A stretch of DNA of 64,000 nucleotides from Alistipes senegalensis JC50 (GCF_025145645.1 NZ_CP102252.1:2418001-2482000), one strand, 5' to 3'; counted from the stretch's first letter, positions 25,293 through 35,395 are shown. Numbers and translations are program-made. The notes: generated by a model not told the origin, from the sequence alone.

Positions 25293-28049
25293 CTACTCCC
25301 GAACGGGGCGCACCGGGTCGGCTCCGGCACGAGGAGTGAAGGCTAATGCGGCGACATCCACCGCTTCAATACCAAGACAGGAATGGACATAACCCGTCGT
25401 TTGCGGGATGGCCGTCCAGCAGCCGCCGTAGGCGTATACGTAAAGCATATCGCCCGACCTGTAAACGATACCGCCCATGGCCGGAAAGAAGATCACACCG
25501 CCCGAGGTGTCGTAGTTGCCGATACCCGGCATCTTGTTGCAATACAACTCCCAACCATAGTTTTTGTAGAAATCGTCGGTGGAAGTATGGGGCGAGTTGT
25601 ATTTGGCGAACTCGTAATCACCGGGGTTGGCGGCGTTGTACGTCACCCCCGAGCAGACGTTCGAAGGCGGCAAACGATAGCCGGCTGGCGAAGGATCGTA
25701 GATGGTCTTGACAACGACGTTGTCGTTCTTCGTCGTCACGGTATTGTCGGCGCTCCAAAGGTTGTTGTAGGACGCCGAGCACCAGTCTTCGGGCAAAGAG
25801 CCGCCGTAATTATAGAATACGTGCGGATTCCGGATGGACGTGCCGATCGAGACTTTGCCCGTGCCCGACTTGTCGAACGCATAACCGCTGTCGGAATAAC
25901 AGCTCTTATAAAGATCGGCCTCGGAATCGGTACAAATACCGCCCAGCATCGGGTCCTTACGTCCGAACTGGAAATAGGGATTGTTGCCGGTCTTCTCCAT
26001 CTCTCGTGCATTCTGGGCGATCGTTATGACCTGCGTAGCCCCGGTTTCCGCCTGCGTGAAACGCACCTTGACGCTGCGGGCGGCATAGGTCGTGGTCTCG
26101 AAGTCGCACCAGCCGAGGAAGACTCCCATGAAGGTATATTTCACGCCCTGATAGTTCGTCACGACCTTGTCGCGCTGCACCTCTGCCGGATTGTAATGCG
26201 ATGTCACGGTCGGCGGAAGACCGGGCACGAAGTCCGTCACCCAGATATGCCAGCTCCACATGATGCGGTTGCTCGCGTCGCGCACGGCCACGATGGCGTT
26301 GCCCTGTTTGATCGTCGCGCTCCCCACCTCGAAGGTCAGGCTATGTCCGTCGGGTGCGAGTGCGACGTTTGTCACCAGATTTTCCTCATCCTGCCATACG
26401 AGGATGGCGTTGTTCGGCGTACAATTCGCATTGTTGTAGATGTACGGGTCGGTGATAGGCGCATCGAGGTGATTTACGAAGGTCTTCAATACGTACGTTC
26501 CGCTGGCCTGCGAAGTGTAGGCCGAAGCGTTCGTACTTCCGTTCTTGACAGCATTGCCATAGACCAGCGGGAGTGAGTATTTTCCGGGGGCGTTGATGAC
26601 ATAGCAGTTGGCCGTATTCATCGCCGTCGTCCCGCCCTTTGTCGAGAGGTCGTAGATACCCGACACGGGCTCTGCTTTCCGCAATGTCTCGTTATGCGGG
26701 TTGGAGGTAACGGCTGTCTGGGCCGCGACCGCAGCCGAAAACGACGAATCCGATATACTGCCGGCGCCGCTCGCGGTGAAAGCGGTAAGCCAGTCGGGCC
26801 GGGAGATCACGTTGTAACCGCCCGCACCGTCGTCCTCGACGAACTCGGCAGTCCATGCCACCGGCACGGTTTGCGAGGCGTCGCCCGAACGGGAAACGGC
26901 AGCACAGCTGGTGACCGAATAATTTTGGTTGCCTCCGGCATAGGTGAACGCGGAAGGCGGCGTCACGGAGAAAGTCGGAGTCATGGAGATACTCGAGGTG
27001 GAAATCCGGTAAGTGACGGTCTTGCCTATCGGCCACAGGCTGCCTGCGATAGAGGCGGTTAGGGTCCGTTGTGTCGAAGTCAGATTGTCCGTATAGACGA
27101 CCTCGATCGAGGCGCCCGACGGCAACGTCTGGGGCAGCATCATAAAGGTCGCCGCAACGGGCGTGATCACCTGATCGGCAGACCCGTCCACATCCGCCGT
27201 AAGTGTCTGCGAAAAGTCTGCCGTAGCGCCGTAATCGCCCCACGAATCGGAACCCATCGTATACGAGCCCGAGCCGTAGACGCCTTTGAGCGTGATTTTC
27301 GTAATGCGTCCGGCCAGCATATCATCGCCCGTGGTAAAGCGTATGGCCGTGAGCGCGTGGGCGAAAGTCAACGGAGCGGCCGCAGCGGTATTGCCGGCTA
27401 TTCCGGAGGTGGCGGCGACGAGCAGATCCCGCTGGGCGCCGACGGCTTTCGGGACCGTATAGGCAATCGACGGAGTGCCGGCCTTCGTCGCGCTCGAAAG
27501 GGAAATACCCGTCCCGTTATAGGGTGCGTAGGCGAAGAAGCGGATATTGCGCCCGCTGCCCGGCCAATGGTAAGAGGTCGTCCACGACGATGCCTTCGTC
27601 ACCTCGACGTTGTACATATAATCCGGCAGACACGCGGTTTCGCTCCACGAGCCCGTATAAACCGAAGCCAAGACGCCGAACGAGTCGTAGAAATTGGCCG
27701 TCTCGATGGGTGTGGCACGGGTCTGCGGCCGGTCGGTTTGGGCATTCGGCTGCGGTGCGGCGATTCCGTCGGCGACCGAGGCGTGCAGGAACAGAGTGTC
27801 GGCGGGAGTTTCGCCCTGCAACGTAAAAACGGCGGCAGACTCTTTCGTTTGCAGACTGTCTTCGGCGGTCCGGCTCTGCGATCGGGTGCGGGAAGAATTC
27901 GCTTCGGTGACCTCGAAGCGCAGATATCCGCCCCGGAGAGCGCCCTCCGCTGCCGGATCTTTCGAGCAGGCGGCGAACAGAAATGCCGCCGCAATCGCAC
28001 CTGCAATTCGTACATGACCCGGTAAAAGTAAAGATTCCATTGTTTTCAT
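25293..28049 (-). CDS. Large surface lipoprotein: fimbrillin-like N-terminus plus FISUMP C-terminus
   Basis: The start at 28049 (MKTMESLLLPG) gives 918 residues; longer in-frame versions lack a signal peptide. A lipobox (AFLFAACSKD) is followed by a Mfa-like/fimbrillin domain (about 90-370; TFAHALTAIRFTTG and TYRISTSS-type end), a beta-sandwich region (about 380-480), a TANCYVINAPG to WSWHIWVTD module, and a C-terminal FISUMP domain (FGRKDPM, YDPSPAGYRLP). It ends the operon and may be a fimbrial tip or an accessory adhesin. The WSWHIWVTD module is shared with the B12-controlled lipoprotein at 3789. Confidence 0.82.
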   Translation of the reverse strand: MKTMESLLLPGHVRIAGAIAAAFLFAACSKDPAAEGALRGGYLRFEVTEANSSRTRSQSRTAEDSLQTKESAAVFTLQGETPADTLFLHASVADGIAAPQPNAQTDRPQTRATPIETANFYDSFGVLASVYTGSWSETACLPDYMYNVEVTKASSWTTSYHWPGSGRNIRFFAYAPYNGTGISLSSATKAGTPSIAYTVPKAVGAQRDLLVAATSGIAGNTAAAAPLTFAHALTAIRFTTGDDMLAGRITKITLKGVYGSGSYTMGSDSWGDYGATADFSQTLTADVDGSADQVITPVAATFMMLPQTLPSGASIEVVYTDNLTSTQRTLTASIAGSLWPIGKTVTYRISTSSISMTPTFSVTPPSAFTYAGGNQNYSVTSCAAVSRSGDASQTVPVAWTAEFVEDDGAGGYNVISRPDWLTAFTASGAGSISDSSFSAAVAAQTAVTSNPHNETLRKAEPVSGIYDLSTKGGTTAMNTANCYVINAPGKYSLPLVYGNAVKNGSTNASAYTSQASGTYVLKTFVNHLDAPITDPYIYNNANCTPNNAILVWQDEENLVTNVALAPDGHSLTFEVGSATIKQGNAIVAVRDASNRIMWSWHIWVTDFVPGLPPTVTSHYNPAEVQRDKVVTNYQGVKYTFMGVFLGWCDFETTTYAARSVKVRFTQAETGATQVITIAQNAREMEKTGNNPYFQFGRKDPMLGGICTDSEADLYKSCYSDSGYAFDKSGTGKVSIGTSIRNPHVFYNYGGSLPEDWCSASYNNLWSADNTVTTKNDNVVVKTIYDPSPAGYRLPPSNVCSGVTYNAANPGDYEFAKYNSPHTSTDDFYKNYGWELYCNKMPGIGNYDTSGGVIFFPAMGGIVYRSGDMLYVYAYGGCWTAIPQTTGYVHSCLGIEAVDVAALAFTPRAGADPVRPVRE

Positions 28050-28250
28050 ACATATTGCATTTTCAGTTCGGATCGGCATCGCCGAAGTCGGAGCGTGACG
28101 CTCCCTGAGCGATCGGGAGGGGACAGAGTCCGATCTTTCGTCGTCCTCCCCGCGTACCTGCCGTACATAACCTACTAAATACACGACGGTTCTCTGCGGT
28201 TCAACCCCTCCCGATCCGGTTGTCCGGCTGCACGTCAGCCGGAAGATTTC

Positions 28251-29306
28251 TTACATGTTCAGATTCTGCGAAGCATCCACCCAGGGAGTCACCGTAACCG
28301 TGAACTTAATGGGGTCGCCCAGGATGGGTTCACCCGGCTCGAACGGATCCGGATCGGTGGGGTCGGGCTTTTCGGGATCGACCCGACCGGCGCCGTTCGA
28401 GAAGTCCAGCGTATAAACGTACTTCTGACCGGCTACCCAATTCGTTCCGACGGGCACGGCCACCCAGTCGTACTCGCCGACGGAAGCGTCCGGATAGATA
28501 CGGGCGCCGCTCGCGGTCGTGATGTTGACCTTCACCGCGATATACGCACCTTTTTTCGTGTTGGTCTTGTCCGAATCGGGCGTCCATGCAGTCAGCTGCT
28601 GCGGGATCAGCATGGCGTTATTGCCGTCCGTCGCCATGATCGAAGCGGCCGTAGCGTTCAGGGTTTTCGCCGAAGTATAAGTCACCTCGTAGTTGCTCTT
28701 CGTCGTTCCGAGCGTCCACGCCGATGTTCCGAAATCGAACGTCGTCGCTTGGGAAACAGGCTGTCCTATACGCACGCCCTGTACTTTGTAGACGTAGCCT
28801 TGATTCGCATTCTTGGCTTTGATCTCGATTTGCGCGAGGCGGTGTGCGAACGTCAGGGCTACGCCCGTCGATTCGTTGGTCTTGCTGCCCGTAGCCGACG
28901 CGGTGATGAAATCCTTCTGGCTGGCGATCGCCGCAGCAGGGCTGAAATTGGTCATCGTTTTGCTCGCAGAGGTAATCGAGATGGTAGCGCCCAGATCCGT
29001 GGCTGAAGGCGAATAGGCGAAGAAGGAGAGATTGCTGCCGTCGTTGGGCCAATAGTAGGCAGGGTTGGAGGTGAAGTAAGAGCCCGTTTTCGTGAACGCC
29101 TGATCGGTGAAGAAATTGGAGTTGCCGGCATTGATGGCGGTCACCAAAAAGTTCGTGATATTGGCTGTCGTCGTCTCTGTCGCGCGGGTCTCCATCGCAA
29201 CGCGGAAGTCGATGGCCTGGCCGTTGTTGACCTCCGTCGATTCGTCCTTCGAGCAGGAGGTGATGGTCAGAACTGCCGCAGTCATTAAAAGAATTTGTTT
29301 TTTCAT
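28251..29306 (-). CDS. Fimbrillin family (Mfa-like) lipoprotein
   Basis: The start at 29306 (MKKQILLMTAAVLTITSC) gives 351 residues with a clear lipobox (TITSCSKDES). The Mfa-like_1/fimbrillin pattern is clear: an AIDFRVAMETRAT N-terminus, a YYWPNDGSNLSFFAYSP segment, the conserved LTFAHRLAQIEIKAKN block, and a C-terminal YVYTLDFSNGAGRVDPE strand. It is probably the shaft subunit of a type V-like pilus, in which lipidated precursors are exported and polymerised after protease processing. Spacing to DUF5119 is 77 bases. Confidence 0.88.
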   Translation of the reverse strand: MKKQILLMTAAVLTITSCSKDESTEVNNGQAIDFRVAMETRATETTTANITNFLVTAINAGNSNFFTDQAFTKTGSYFTSNPAYYWPNDGSNLSFFAYSPSATDLGATISITSASKTMTNFSPAAAIASQKDFITASATGSKTNESTGVALTFAHRLAQIEIKAKNANQGYVYKVQGVRIGQPVSQATTFDFGTSAWTLGTTKSNYEVTYTSAKTLNATAASIMATDGNNAMLIPQQLTAWTPDSDKTNTKKGAYIAVKVNITTASGARIYPDASVGEYDWVAVPVGTNWVAGQKYVYTLDFSNGAGRVDPEKPDPTDPDPFEPGEPILGDPIKFTVTVTPWVDASQNLNM

Positions 29307-29383
29307 AATTGAACAGTTAAGTAAGAAGTTAAACATTGAATTGTTTCATGCGAATCATCTTTCTCCCGAAAAGAGAGAAACCG

Positions 29384-30334
29384 TCACATTTCTATATCTA
29401 TCGGTACTTCCTGCCACTCTTCGACCGTGGGCTGGAAACCGCCGCCGTTGACGATGGGTTTCGGCAGCGGCAGCCCGTTCAAAACGATATGTACGTCGCG
29501 TTGATTCGGGGCCGAATGAATCTGATCCGTCACGTCGTAGGTGTAGTACCACCGGCTCTGGTCGGCCAGAACCGCATAGACGGTCAGCTGGTGTCTGTTC
29601 CGCACCGACGGACAATGCCCGAATGCGAGCAGCTGCCCCGTAATGAGGTGTTGCTCGGGAGAAAAAGTTGCATCGAAAGGTATCGTGACGCATTCTTCCG
29701 TCGTTTCCGCCTTGCCGGCTAACAGACCGCCCGCAAGACTCGAGATGGACCCGCTGATCCCTGAAACGTATTTCAGATTCTCGGCGTTATGGATCTCGAC
29801 CGTATAGCGGCTGACCGATACTTCCGGATAAAGCGTGACGGTCTGCGTCGCGGAGGTTGCTTTCAGTTCGATACCCTCCGCATGATCGCTCCAGAGCATG
29901 TCCGGAGACAGCACCACCCGTTCGCTTTCCGTACCTGCGGCACGGGGCGCTCCAGACGAACGCACGCCCAGGGCGGCGAGGTCCGACAGCAGGGCCGTGG
30001 TTCGTGTCGTCACCTCGAAACCATTTTTCGTCTCCGTATTTCGATAGCTGATGTTTTCCGTGTCACTGTTCAGGCACAAAGCGTCGTAACGTCCGGCAGG
30101 AACCCGGATTGTACCGCCGTTTCTGTCCGTAAATTCATAGCGCAGAACCTCTCCTCCGTCGGTCGGAAACAGATAGCACGACATGGATTTCGGAGCGGCG
30201 TTCGGGGCATTGCGCCAGTCGAAAACCACATTTACAATGCCTGTGTGCGCGTGATCGTAGCAAAGATTCTTATGTTCGCAGGATGTCGTGCTTAATATAC
30301 ATGCCGCCGCTATCGTGTAGAATATATTTTTCAT
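29384..30334 (-). CDS. DUF5119 lipoprotein (fimbrial anchor-like)
   Basis: This 316-residue protein has a lipobox (ILSTTSCEHKN), a beta-sandwich domain starting VVFDWRNAPNAAPKSMSCYLFP and a second sandwich with YTVEIHNAENLKYV. The C-terminus ends near QRDVHIVLNGLPLP. This is the DUF5119 family, found next to fimbrillins and related to FimB/Mfa2 anchors that terminate and anchor the pilus. It overlaps the DUF3575 gene by four bases, so it is translated in the same operon. Confidence 0.88.
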   Translation of the reverse strand: MKNIFYTIAAACILSTTSCEHKNLCYDHAHTGIVNVVFDWRNAPNAAPKSMSCYLFPTDGGEVLRYEFTDRNGGTIRVPAGRYDALCLNSDTENISYRNTETKNGFEVTTRTTALLSDLAALGVRSSGAPRAAGTESERVVLSPDMLWSDHAEGIELKATSATQTVTLYPEVSVSRYTVEIHNAENLKYVSGISGSISSLAGGLLAGKAETTEECVTIPFDATFSPEQHLITGQLLAFGHCPSVRNRHQLTVYAVLADQSRWYYTYDVTDQIHSAPNQRDVHIVLNGLPLPKPIVNGGGFQPTVEEWQEVPIDIEM

Positions 30335-31680
30335 CGTTTACCTCCTTTTTTTGCGTTATAGTTCCCGCGGCCGAGCAACCATACCAGCGATATTTCCGCT
30401 TTGGTCGGTCCGAACCAGTGGCGTTGCCGGGTTTCGGTCCACACATAATGACTCTCCTTGGGAAGATATTTCTGGTATTCCCCTCCCCAATAGCCTACGC
30501 CGATGCTGAAATCGAGGTTCAAATGACGTCCGACAGGTAATGAATAACCGTACTCCAGACTCGCGGCATAGTTCATCTTGTCCCAGAGCGTACCGCCCGG
30601 TTTGCCGCCCATGTATCCTCGGCCGCCCGTTTCGAAGTCGTAGGTGAACAACTGGCCGCAGAGCCCCAGATGGTGCCCCGTAAGGGGTTTCTCCGCAGCG
30701 CGGCGACCGAAATACTTGCGAACTGACAGGTCGCCTCCGTAGATCCGCCAATAGTTGTGCTGCCGGTTGCTGTTCCACCATGCGTACATCCAGTTGATGC
30801 CGACGGACCATCCCCGGCCCGCGTAGAACTCGGCGCCGATATTCGGAACGAGCGCCGCGTCGTATAGCAGATTGGTTTTGAGTGCCATATAGAAAGGTGC
30901 GCGCGAAGTGCTTCCGGCAACCCCGGAGCCGACCGGATATGCACTGTCCAGGATCACTGTGTCGCGCACGGCATCCCCGATCATATCCGTGCCGCCTTCC
31001 GTGGGAGTTGCCTCGTCCGGGCCCGTTGCGACGATGGAAGAATCCGAAGCCGGCGTCTGCTGCGCCACGGGTTTCGGTAGGGGTGTGATCCGATAAACGA
31101 CACGAACGTCCGAACCGCGCAATTTCGGAAAGAAATGCTCGTACATATACTGCCACGCCCGGCCTCCGTGCAACATTCCCAACCGACGTTTACGTCCATC
31201 GACAACGACCCCGTTCCGAACAACCCATTCCGGAGTGTTGCGTAGAATATTCAATACCTCATCTCTGTACGGCATGTCCGAAGTATCGACCAGATCGGTC
31301 AGTCCCTCCCAGTTCACCCCGCGCGCAACGATCTCGAACAATGAATCCGGGAGGTCGGTCGAACGGTGCAGTAAATCGGCGAGCCGGAACGCTCTTCTTT
31401 CGGACAACCGACTGTTGCAGTCGGAACTGCCTTCCGGCGAACTGAAAGCCATGATACGAACCGAATGAACTCGACGCATCGTATCACGGCGCAACTCGGC
31501 GACCTGCTGGAAAAAGGTGTCGAGGCGCCGGCCGTTGTCACGGAACGACGGCTCCAGAGTCGAATGTCCCTGTCGGAAATACACTGTTACGCCGACCGTA
31601 TCTGAGGAAGGATTTTGGGCCGAAAGCGTTCCCCCGAATAGAACCGGCAAGATTAATAAGAGGTAACTTTTCTTCATCAA
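30331..31680 (-). CDS. DUF3575 outer-membrane beta-barrel protein
   Basis: This 449-residue protein has a signal peptide (MMKKSYLLLILPVLFGGTLSA) and an N-terminal OmpA-like or DUF3868-like portion (VTVYFRQGHSTLEPSFRDN, RIMAFSSPEGS..NSRLSERRA). A C-terminal DUF3575 barrel begins MALKTNLLYDAALVPNIGAEFYAG and ends VWLLGRGNY. DUF3575 genes usually lead fimbrillin operons in Bacteroidetes and may link the pilus machinery to the outer membrane and cell wall. It is the first gene of the DUF3575-DUF5119-fimbrillin-tip operon. Confidence 0.88.
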   Translation of the reverse strand: MMKKSYLLLILPVLFGGTLSAQNPSSDTVGVTVYFRQGHSTLEPSFRDNGRRLDTFFQQVAELRRDTMRRVHSVRIMAFSSPEGSSDCNSRLSERRAFRLADLLHRSTDLPDSLFEIVARGVNWEGLTDLVDTSDMPYRDEVLNILRNTPEWVVRNGVVVDGRKRRLGMLHGGRAWQYMYEHFFPKLRGSDVRVVYRITPLPKPVAQQTPASDSSIVATGPDEATPTEGGTDMIGDAVRDTVILDSAYPVGSGVAGSTSRAPFYMALKTNLLYDAALVPNIGAEFYAGRGWSVGINWMYAWWNSNRQHNYWRIYGGDLSVRKYFGRRAAEKPLTGHHLGLCGQLFTYDFETGGRGYMGGKPGGTLWDKMNYAASLEYGYSLPVGRHLNLDFSIGVGYWGGEYQKYLPKESHYVWTETRQRHWFGPTKAEISLVWLLGRGNYNAKKGGKR

Positions 31681-31725
31681 AAAAACGTTTTCGTTCTTGC
31701 TAATTTCCTGTGTGTAAAATTAAGA

Positions 31726-31758
31726 AGTCCGTATCGCATGGGATTTGCGATACGGACT
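31726..31758 (-). terminator. Perfect 12-bp hairpin between the regulator and DUF3575
   Basis: AGTCCGTATCGC (31726-31737) pairs perfectly with GCGATACGGACT (31747-31758). On the minus strand it is followed by TCTTAATTTT. It likely ends the regulator transcript, or acts as an operator or leader structure for the fimbria-like operon, which starts 46 bases below. Confidence 0.65.
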
Positions 31759-31847
31759 GAAAAATCTAACGGTGTATATGGATTATATACTGATTGTCAG
31801 GGCTGTAAAAATATGTTTCGTGCAGATTTCTAACACCGGACTAACAG

Positions 31848-33513
31848 CTAACCGAGGAGGGCGAGAAAAAGCTCTTTGTGCGGTGCTTCCGAGGTGCGAA
31901 TGCGGGATTTCAACCGCGACTTCCTGGCATAGACGTTGGCGACGCTATCGTGCATGAAGAGGCTGATGACTTGCGGGGAGAATCCTCCGAAAATATAACA
32001 CAGCAAACGGACATCCGCATCTTTCATTTGCGGAAAGTCGTCCCGCAATTTCCGGACCGCATCGTCATGGACTATATTCACGACCCGCTCCAGCGTGAGC
32101 AGCATTTCTCCGTTTTCCGAAAAGTCGTCGATGAGTTTTCGCACCAACCGGACCAGCTGCGCTTGTTCCGAAACGGAATGTTCGCGTTCATACAAGGTTC
32201 GGCCGATCTGTTCCACGATGTCGAACCGGGAGGCGAGCTCTTTCCTTAACAACGCATCCTGTTCGTGATTCCGTTCCAGAAGGGCGGAAAGATTCCGATA
32301 TTCGGATTGCATCTCTCGAACAAGCAGCATATAGCGTTCGTTTTTCGCCTGATGCAGGTGTATCCGCTGCCGGATTATATATCCCGCAATTCCGAGCAGC
32401 GACAGCGCGGCGACGACGATCGTGATTTCCCATGTCCGGCGATTTTGAAGCCTATAATCGTAGAAAGCGGATCGTTCCCGGAAATACTCCTTTTCAATCA
32501 TCCCGGCAGATCCTTGCAGGGACGAACGGGTCAACGAATCGCTGTAATAGATGAATTTGTTGATATTCCACGTCGCTTCTTGGTAACGTCCTGCCGATAT
32601 GTCGGCCTTATAAGCCGTATAGAGCAACATCGGAAGGTCCTCGCTGTTCGCAATTCTTTCGGCGCGTTCGATGTAGTGACGGGCGCTGTCGGGACGGTTG
32701 CGGAGCAGCTGTATTTGGGACCGTGTACGAAAACCCGTGACGGTCGTATCCCGGTGAACGGATTGCTCGATTCTCCGTAACATCCTCTTCTGGCAAAGAA
32801 CCCTTGTCGGACAGAGCGTACAGAGCCGCCAGATAACCGAGACTTTTCTGTGCTAATTGTTCGTAGTGCGCTTCGTCCGACAATTCGAGAGCCAGCCTGC
32901 AATTACGGCGCGTCTGCTCGAAGTCGTGCATACGCAGACCGCAAGCCGTCATGCCGAGCAATGCTTCGATCCGATGGCGCATGTCTCCCGAACGCAGGAG
33001 CAGTTCGCGGGCCTCCCGATAATAACGGTAGGCCCTTACGAAATTCAACTCGCCCCGGTAAACGTCTCCGATGGATAAATAGAGCATTCCCCGGTCTCTG
33101 GGATTGTCGAGACTGTCGTTGTTTTTCTCGGCTTCCAGGAACAAACGCAGAGCTCCGGGTTTGTCGCCTTGGCGCAATTTGCTATGGGCCATGTAATAGA
33201 GCGTGCGGCAACGGTTTTGCATCTCTTGCGGGTGCTTACGGTAATATCGCCAGGTTATCCGAAGCAGGGAATCCGTATTTTCATTGAGTTGCGCACGTTC
33301 CGCGGCATCGATGTACAGCAGGGCGTATCGGGCCCGCATCGCCTGGTTGCCGAGCGATTTTGCCGGAATGTCTTTCAGCAGGCGCATGGCGCTGTCCGGA
33401 GCAACGGCAAGGGCCTTTTCGACCTGCACAAGGGTATTCGCTATTCGATTCCGGTTCATGCAGCCCCCGAACAGCACAATCGAGACAAGCAGTACACAGA
33501 TATATCGTTTCAT
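31848..33513 (-). pseudogene. TPR-transmembrane-HTH regulator, frameshifted
   Basis: Two overlapping frames together look like one gene. The 5' frame, from 33513 to about 32790, gives a lipoprotein-like signal (LVSIVLFGGCMNR) and TPR-like helices (KSLGNQAMRARYALLYIDAAER, GALRLFLEAEKNN). The 3' frame, from about 32783 to 31848, continues the TPR helices, adds one membrane helix (TWEITIVVAALSLLGIAGYI), a coiled coil (QSEYRNLSALLERNHEQDALL) and a C-terminal helix-turn-helix (DADVRLLCYIFGGFSPQVISLF, VYARKSRLKSRI). The break falls at LPEE/MLRRIEQS, where one extra base (a run of G) shifts the frame. Such proteins regulate neighbouring fimbrillin loci. The frameshift may be real or a sequencing error. 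Confidence 0.7.
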
Positions 33514-34500
33514 ATTCGATATGGCAATTTGCTTCGAAGATAATCAGTCAAACACATCTATGCAAATAAATGCTGATCTATTCGAGTTCTAAACCAAACT
33601 TTCTTCACAACGCCGGAAATGGCGGCATCGGCAGCAAGAGTGCTTTTTGGGCCGGCATTAAAACGAGACACAACGATCTGTCGGTTGCTTGTCGGGGACG
33701 TACAATGAAGTGGGGCAGGCCACGCTGGTCGAGATAGAGGTCTCTCTCATTTTGACGCTTACGTGTTGTTTGGGGCATTAGACAACCGGGGAACACCATC
33801 GACCGCGATCAATTTGACGAAGAACTTGGTTATGGCACGGGCGGAGAGTAACAATCTGACTATTGACGACCGCTTCGGCCCTTGGCAGATGTTGCCCGGC
33901 AAGCTATCCGGCTGTGAAGTGTCGGAAATGCACGAAAAGACATAGTCCGGAAAGAGTTGTATTGCCGTATTGTTACCTCGATTTCTTTCCGGATTCTGCA
34001 TGACCCTGAAAACAGATGCACGGAAAACGGTAACTAAAAGAAAATATATGAAAGTATCTAACCTGCTAACAGGTAGAGTTGTATTGTAATATGTTTGTAT
34101 TCAGGGTGTTTAGCTATTTGCCGACGCAGCATATTATGCTAATTGACTATCAATATTTTATGGCTTAAAAGATAGAAGGCTCAAAAATTTACTTGTTTTT
34201 TCGCCGAAAATCGAAGATTTAGGATTATTAACCTTAGCTTATCTTCAAACGAAGGAAAAAAGAGAAAAATGGCTCTCTTTTGCTCCGAAACCTCCAGTTC
34301 GCAAAGATAAGGCATATCGGTGATTATTTCTCCGATTCGAGTTGCAAAATCAGAGATGGTTTTACGGATTTTGGGGTTGGCTCTTGTGTCTTGACAAGGG
34401 CTCGAATCATGTCTGTTTTGTGAGCAGGATTTCTGTGTCTTTTGCAGTCAAAAAAAGAAAGTCGGCAGATATCGTTCGGTTCGGCTTTGGCGAAGCCATT
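33514..34500. other. Intergenic region at the left edge of the mobile element
   Basis: No supported gene. The first part, to about 34020, is still GC-balanced and contains only short frames without family features, possibly the eroded remains of a gene. From about 34020 the sequence is clearly AT-rich, marking entry into the integrated element. No tRNA, and no exact repeat of the right-hand end, was found by eye. Confidence 0.5.
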
Positions 34501-34520
34501 TCTTTTTCTCCCTCTGTTAG

Positions 34521-34565
34521 CTTTACTTTAATGCACGTATATATGAATACGAGGATAAAGTAAAG
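34521..34565. repeat. Inverted repeat with 10-bp arms, copy 1
   Basis: CTTTACTTTA (34521-34530) and TAAAGTAAAG (34556-34565) are perfect arms around a 25-base spacer containing TATATG. A close relative lies at 53914-53956 in the same orientation, sharing the 14-base string ATAAAGTAAAGTTG. Roles as a replication, transfer or recombination site are possible. Confidence 0.6.
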
Positions 34566-34680
34566 TTGGTTTTCATTTTGAATAGCCAATCTAATCTTGA
34601 GATTTGTGTTTATGTAACGAATAATATATTGTTGTTATATGGGTGTATTGGCACTTACAAACAATATGATGGCATTTACA

Positions 34681-34842
34681 TTTTTCCAAAGCAAAATCAC
34701 CTTGTCTTTCGCACTTTTCCAAAAATGCTTCTCGGAATCGGCTGCAAAAACATTGGATTCGCTTGGAAAAGTGTTGTATAATGGTTGTGATTCGTTTGAA
34801 AAAGTGTCGCGAACAAGATTTATTCGCCTGAAAAAGTGTAGA
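34681..34842. repeat. Iteron-like repeat array
   Basis: Three direct copies of a 21-base unit (consensus kATTCGyyTGrAAAAGTGTnG) begin at 34756, 34789 and 34821, spaced 33 and 32 bases (about three helical turns). Two degenerate inverted copies lie at about 34683-34702 and 34706-34726. The arrangement resembles iterons bound by an initiator or regulator. The XRE gene starts 115 bases downstream. Confidence 0.55.
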
Positions 34843-34955
34843 ACCGTTATATTGTACTTGTTTTAGCCATCTCTTCTAGTTTTGAGATTTTCCCTTTTAA
34901 TAATCATTAAATAGATAAAATCTAATATCTTTATATATTATATGATGAGTTGATT

Positions 34956-35276
34956 ATGACAAAGAATACAATGGGAACCAAACTGCCTCGAAAATTGGTG
35001 CAGAAAATGTCGATTGTAGGAGAGCAGATTAAATTGGCTCGCCTACGAAGAAATCTGAGTGTGGTTCAGATCGCAGAACGTGCTACTTGCTCTCCGTTGA
35101 CCGTGTCCCGAATAGAGAAAGGTGCATCAACAGTAGCCATCGGAATCTACTTGCGTGTGCTGTATGCTTTGCAACTTGACGATGATATTCTGTGGCTGGC
35201 CAAAGAAGACAAGTTGGGAAAAGCGTTGCAGGATTTGAGTCTGAAGACAAGGAAGCGAGCTTCGAAAAAGGGGTAG
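34956..35276 (+). CDS. XRE-family HTH regulator (HipB-like)
   Basis: The ATG at 34956 gives 106 residues (a TTG six bases earlier is also in frame). A helix-turn-helix at about residues 20-70 (GEQIKLARLRRNLSVVQIAE, SPLTVSRIEKGAST) is of the XRE type, and the spacing resembles HipB antitoxins. No HipA toxin gene follows; instead an ATPase gene begins 120 bases later. It may regulate the cargo operon through the iteron-like array upstream. Confidence 0.82.
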   Translation: MTKNTMGTKLPRKLVQKMSIVGEQIKLARLRRNLSVVQIAERATCSPLTVSRIEKGASTVAIGIYLRVLYALQLDDDILWLAKEDKLGKALQDLSLKTRKRASKKG

Positions 35277-35395
35277 AGCTATTATTCTCCTATACATAAG
35301 TTGCAATTTGCTCTGTTGGAATAAAAAAATATGGCTCAAAATTTTGCGTTATGCTATAAAAACATTATGTTTGCATTGCATAATAAATAAGACGT

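Noticed and set aside
33605..34001. Two short minus-strand frames, possibly transposase remains
   Set aside because: No motif of a named transposase was found and no terminal repeats. I treat the region as noncoding.
34956..35276. A HipBA toxin-antitoxin pair
   Set aside because: The XRE protein resembles HipB, but no HipA-like kinase gene follows.
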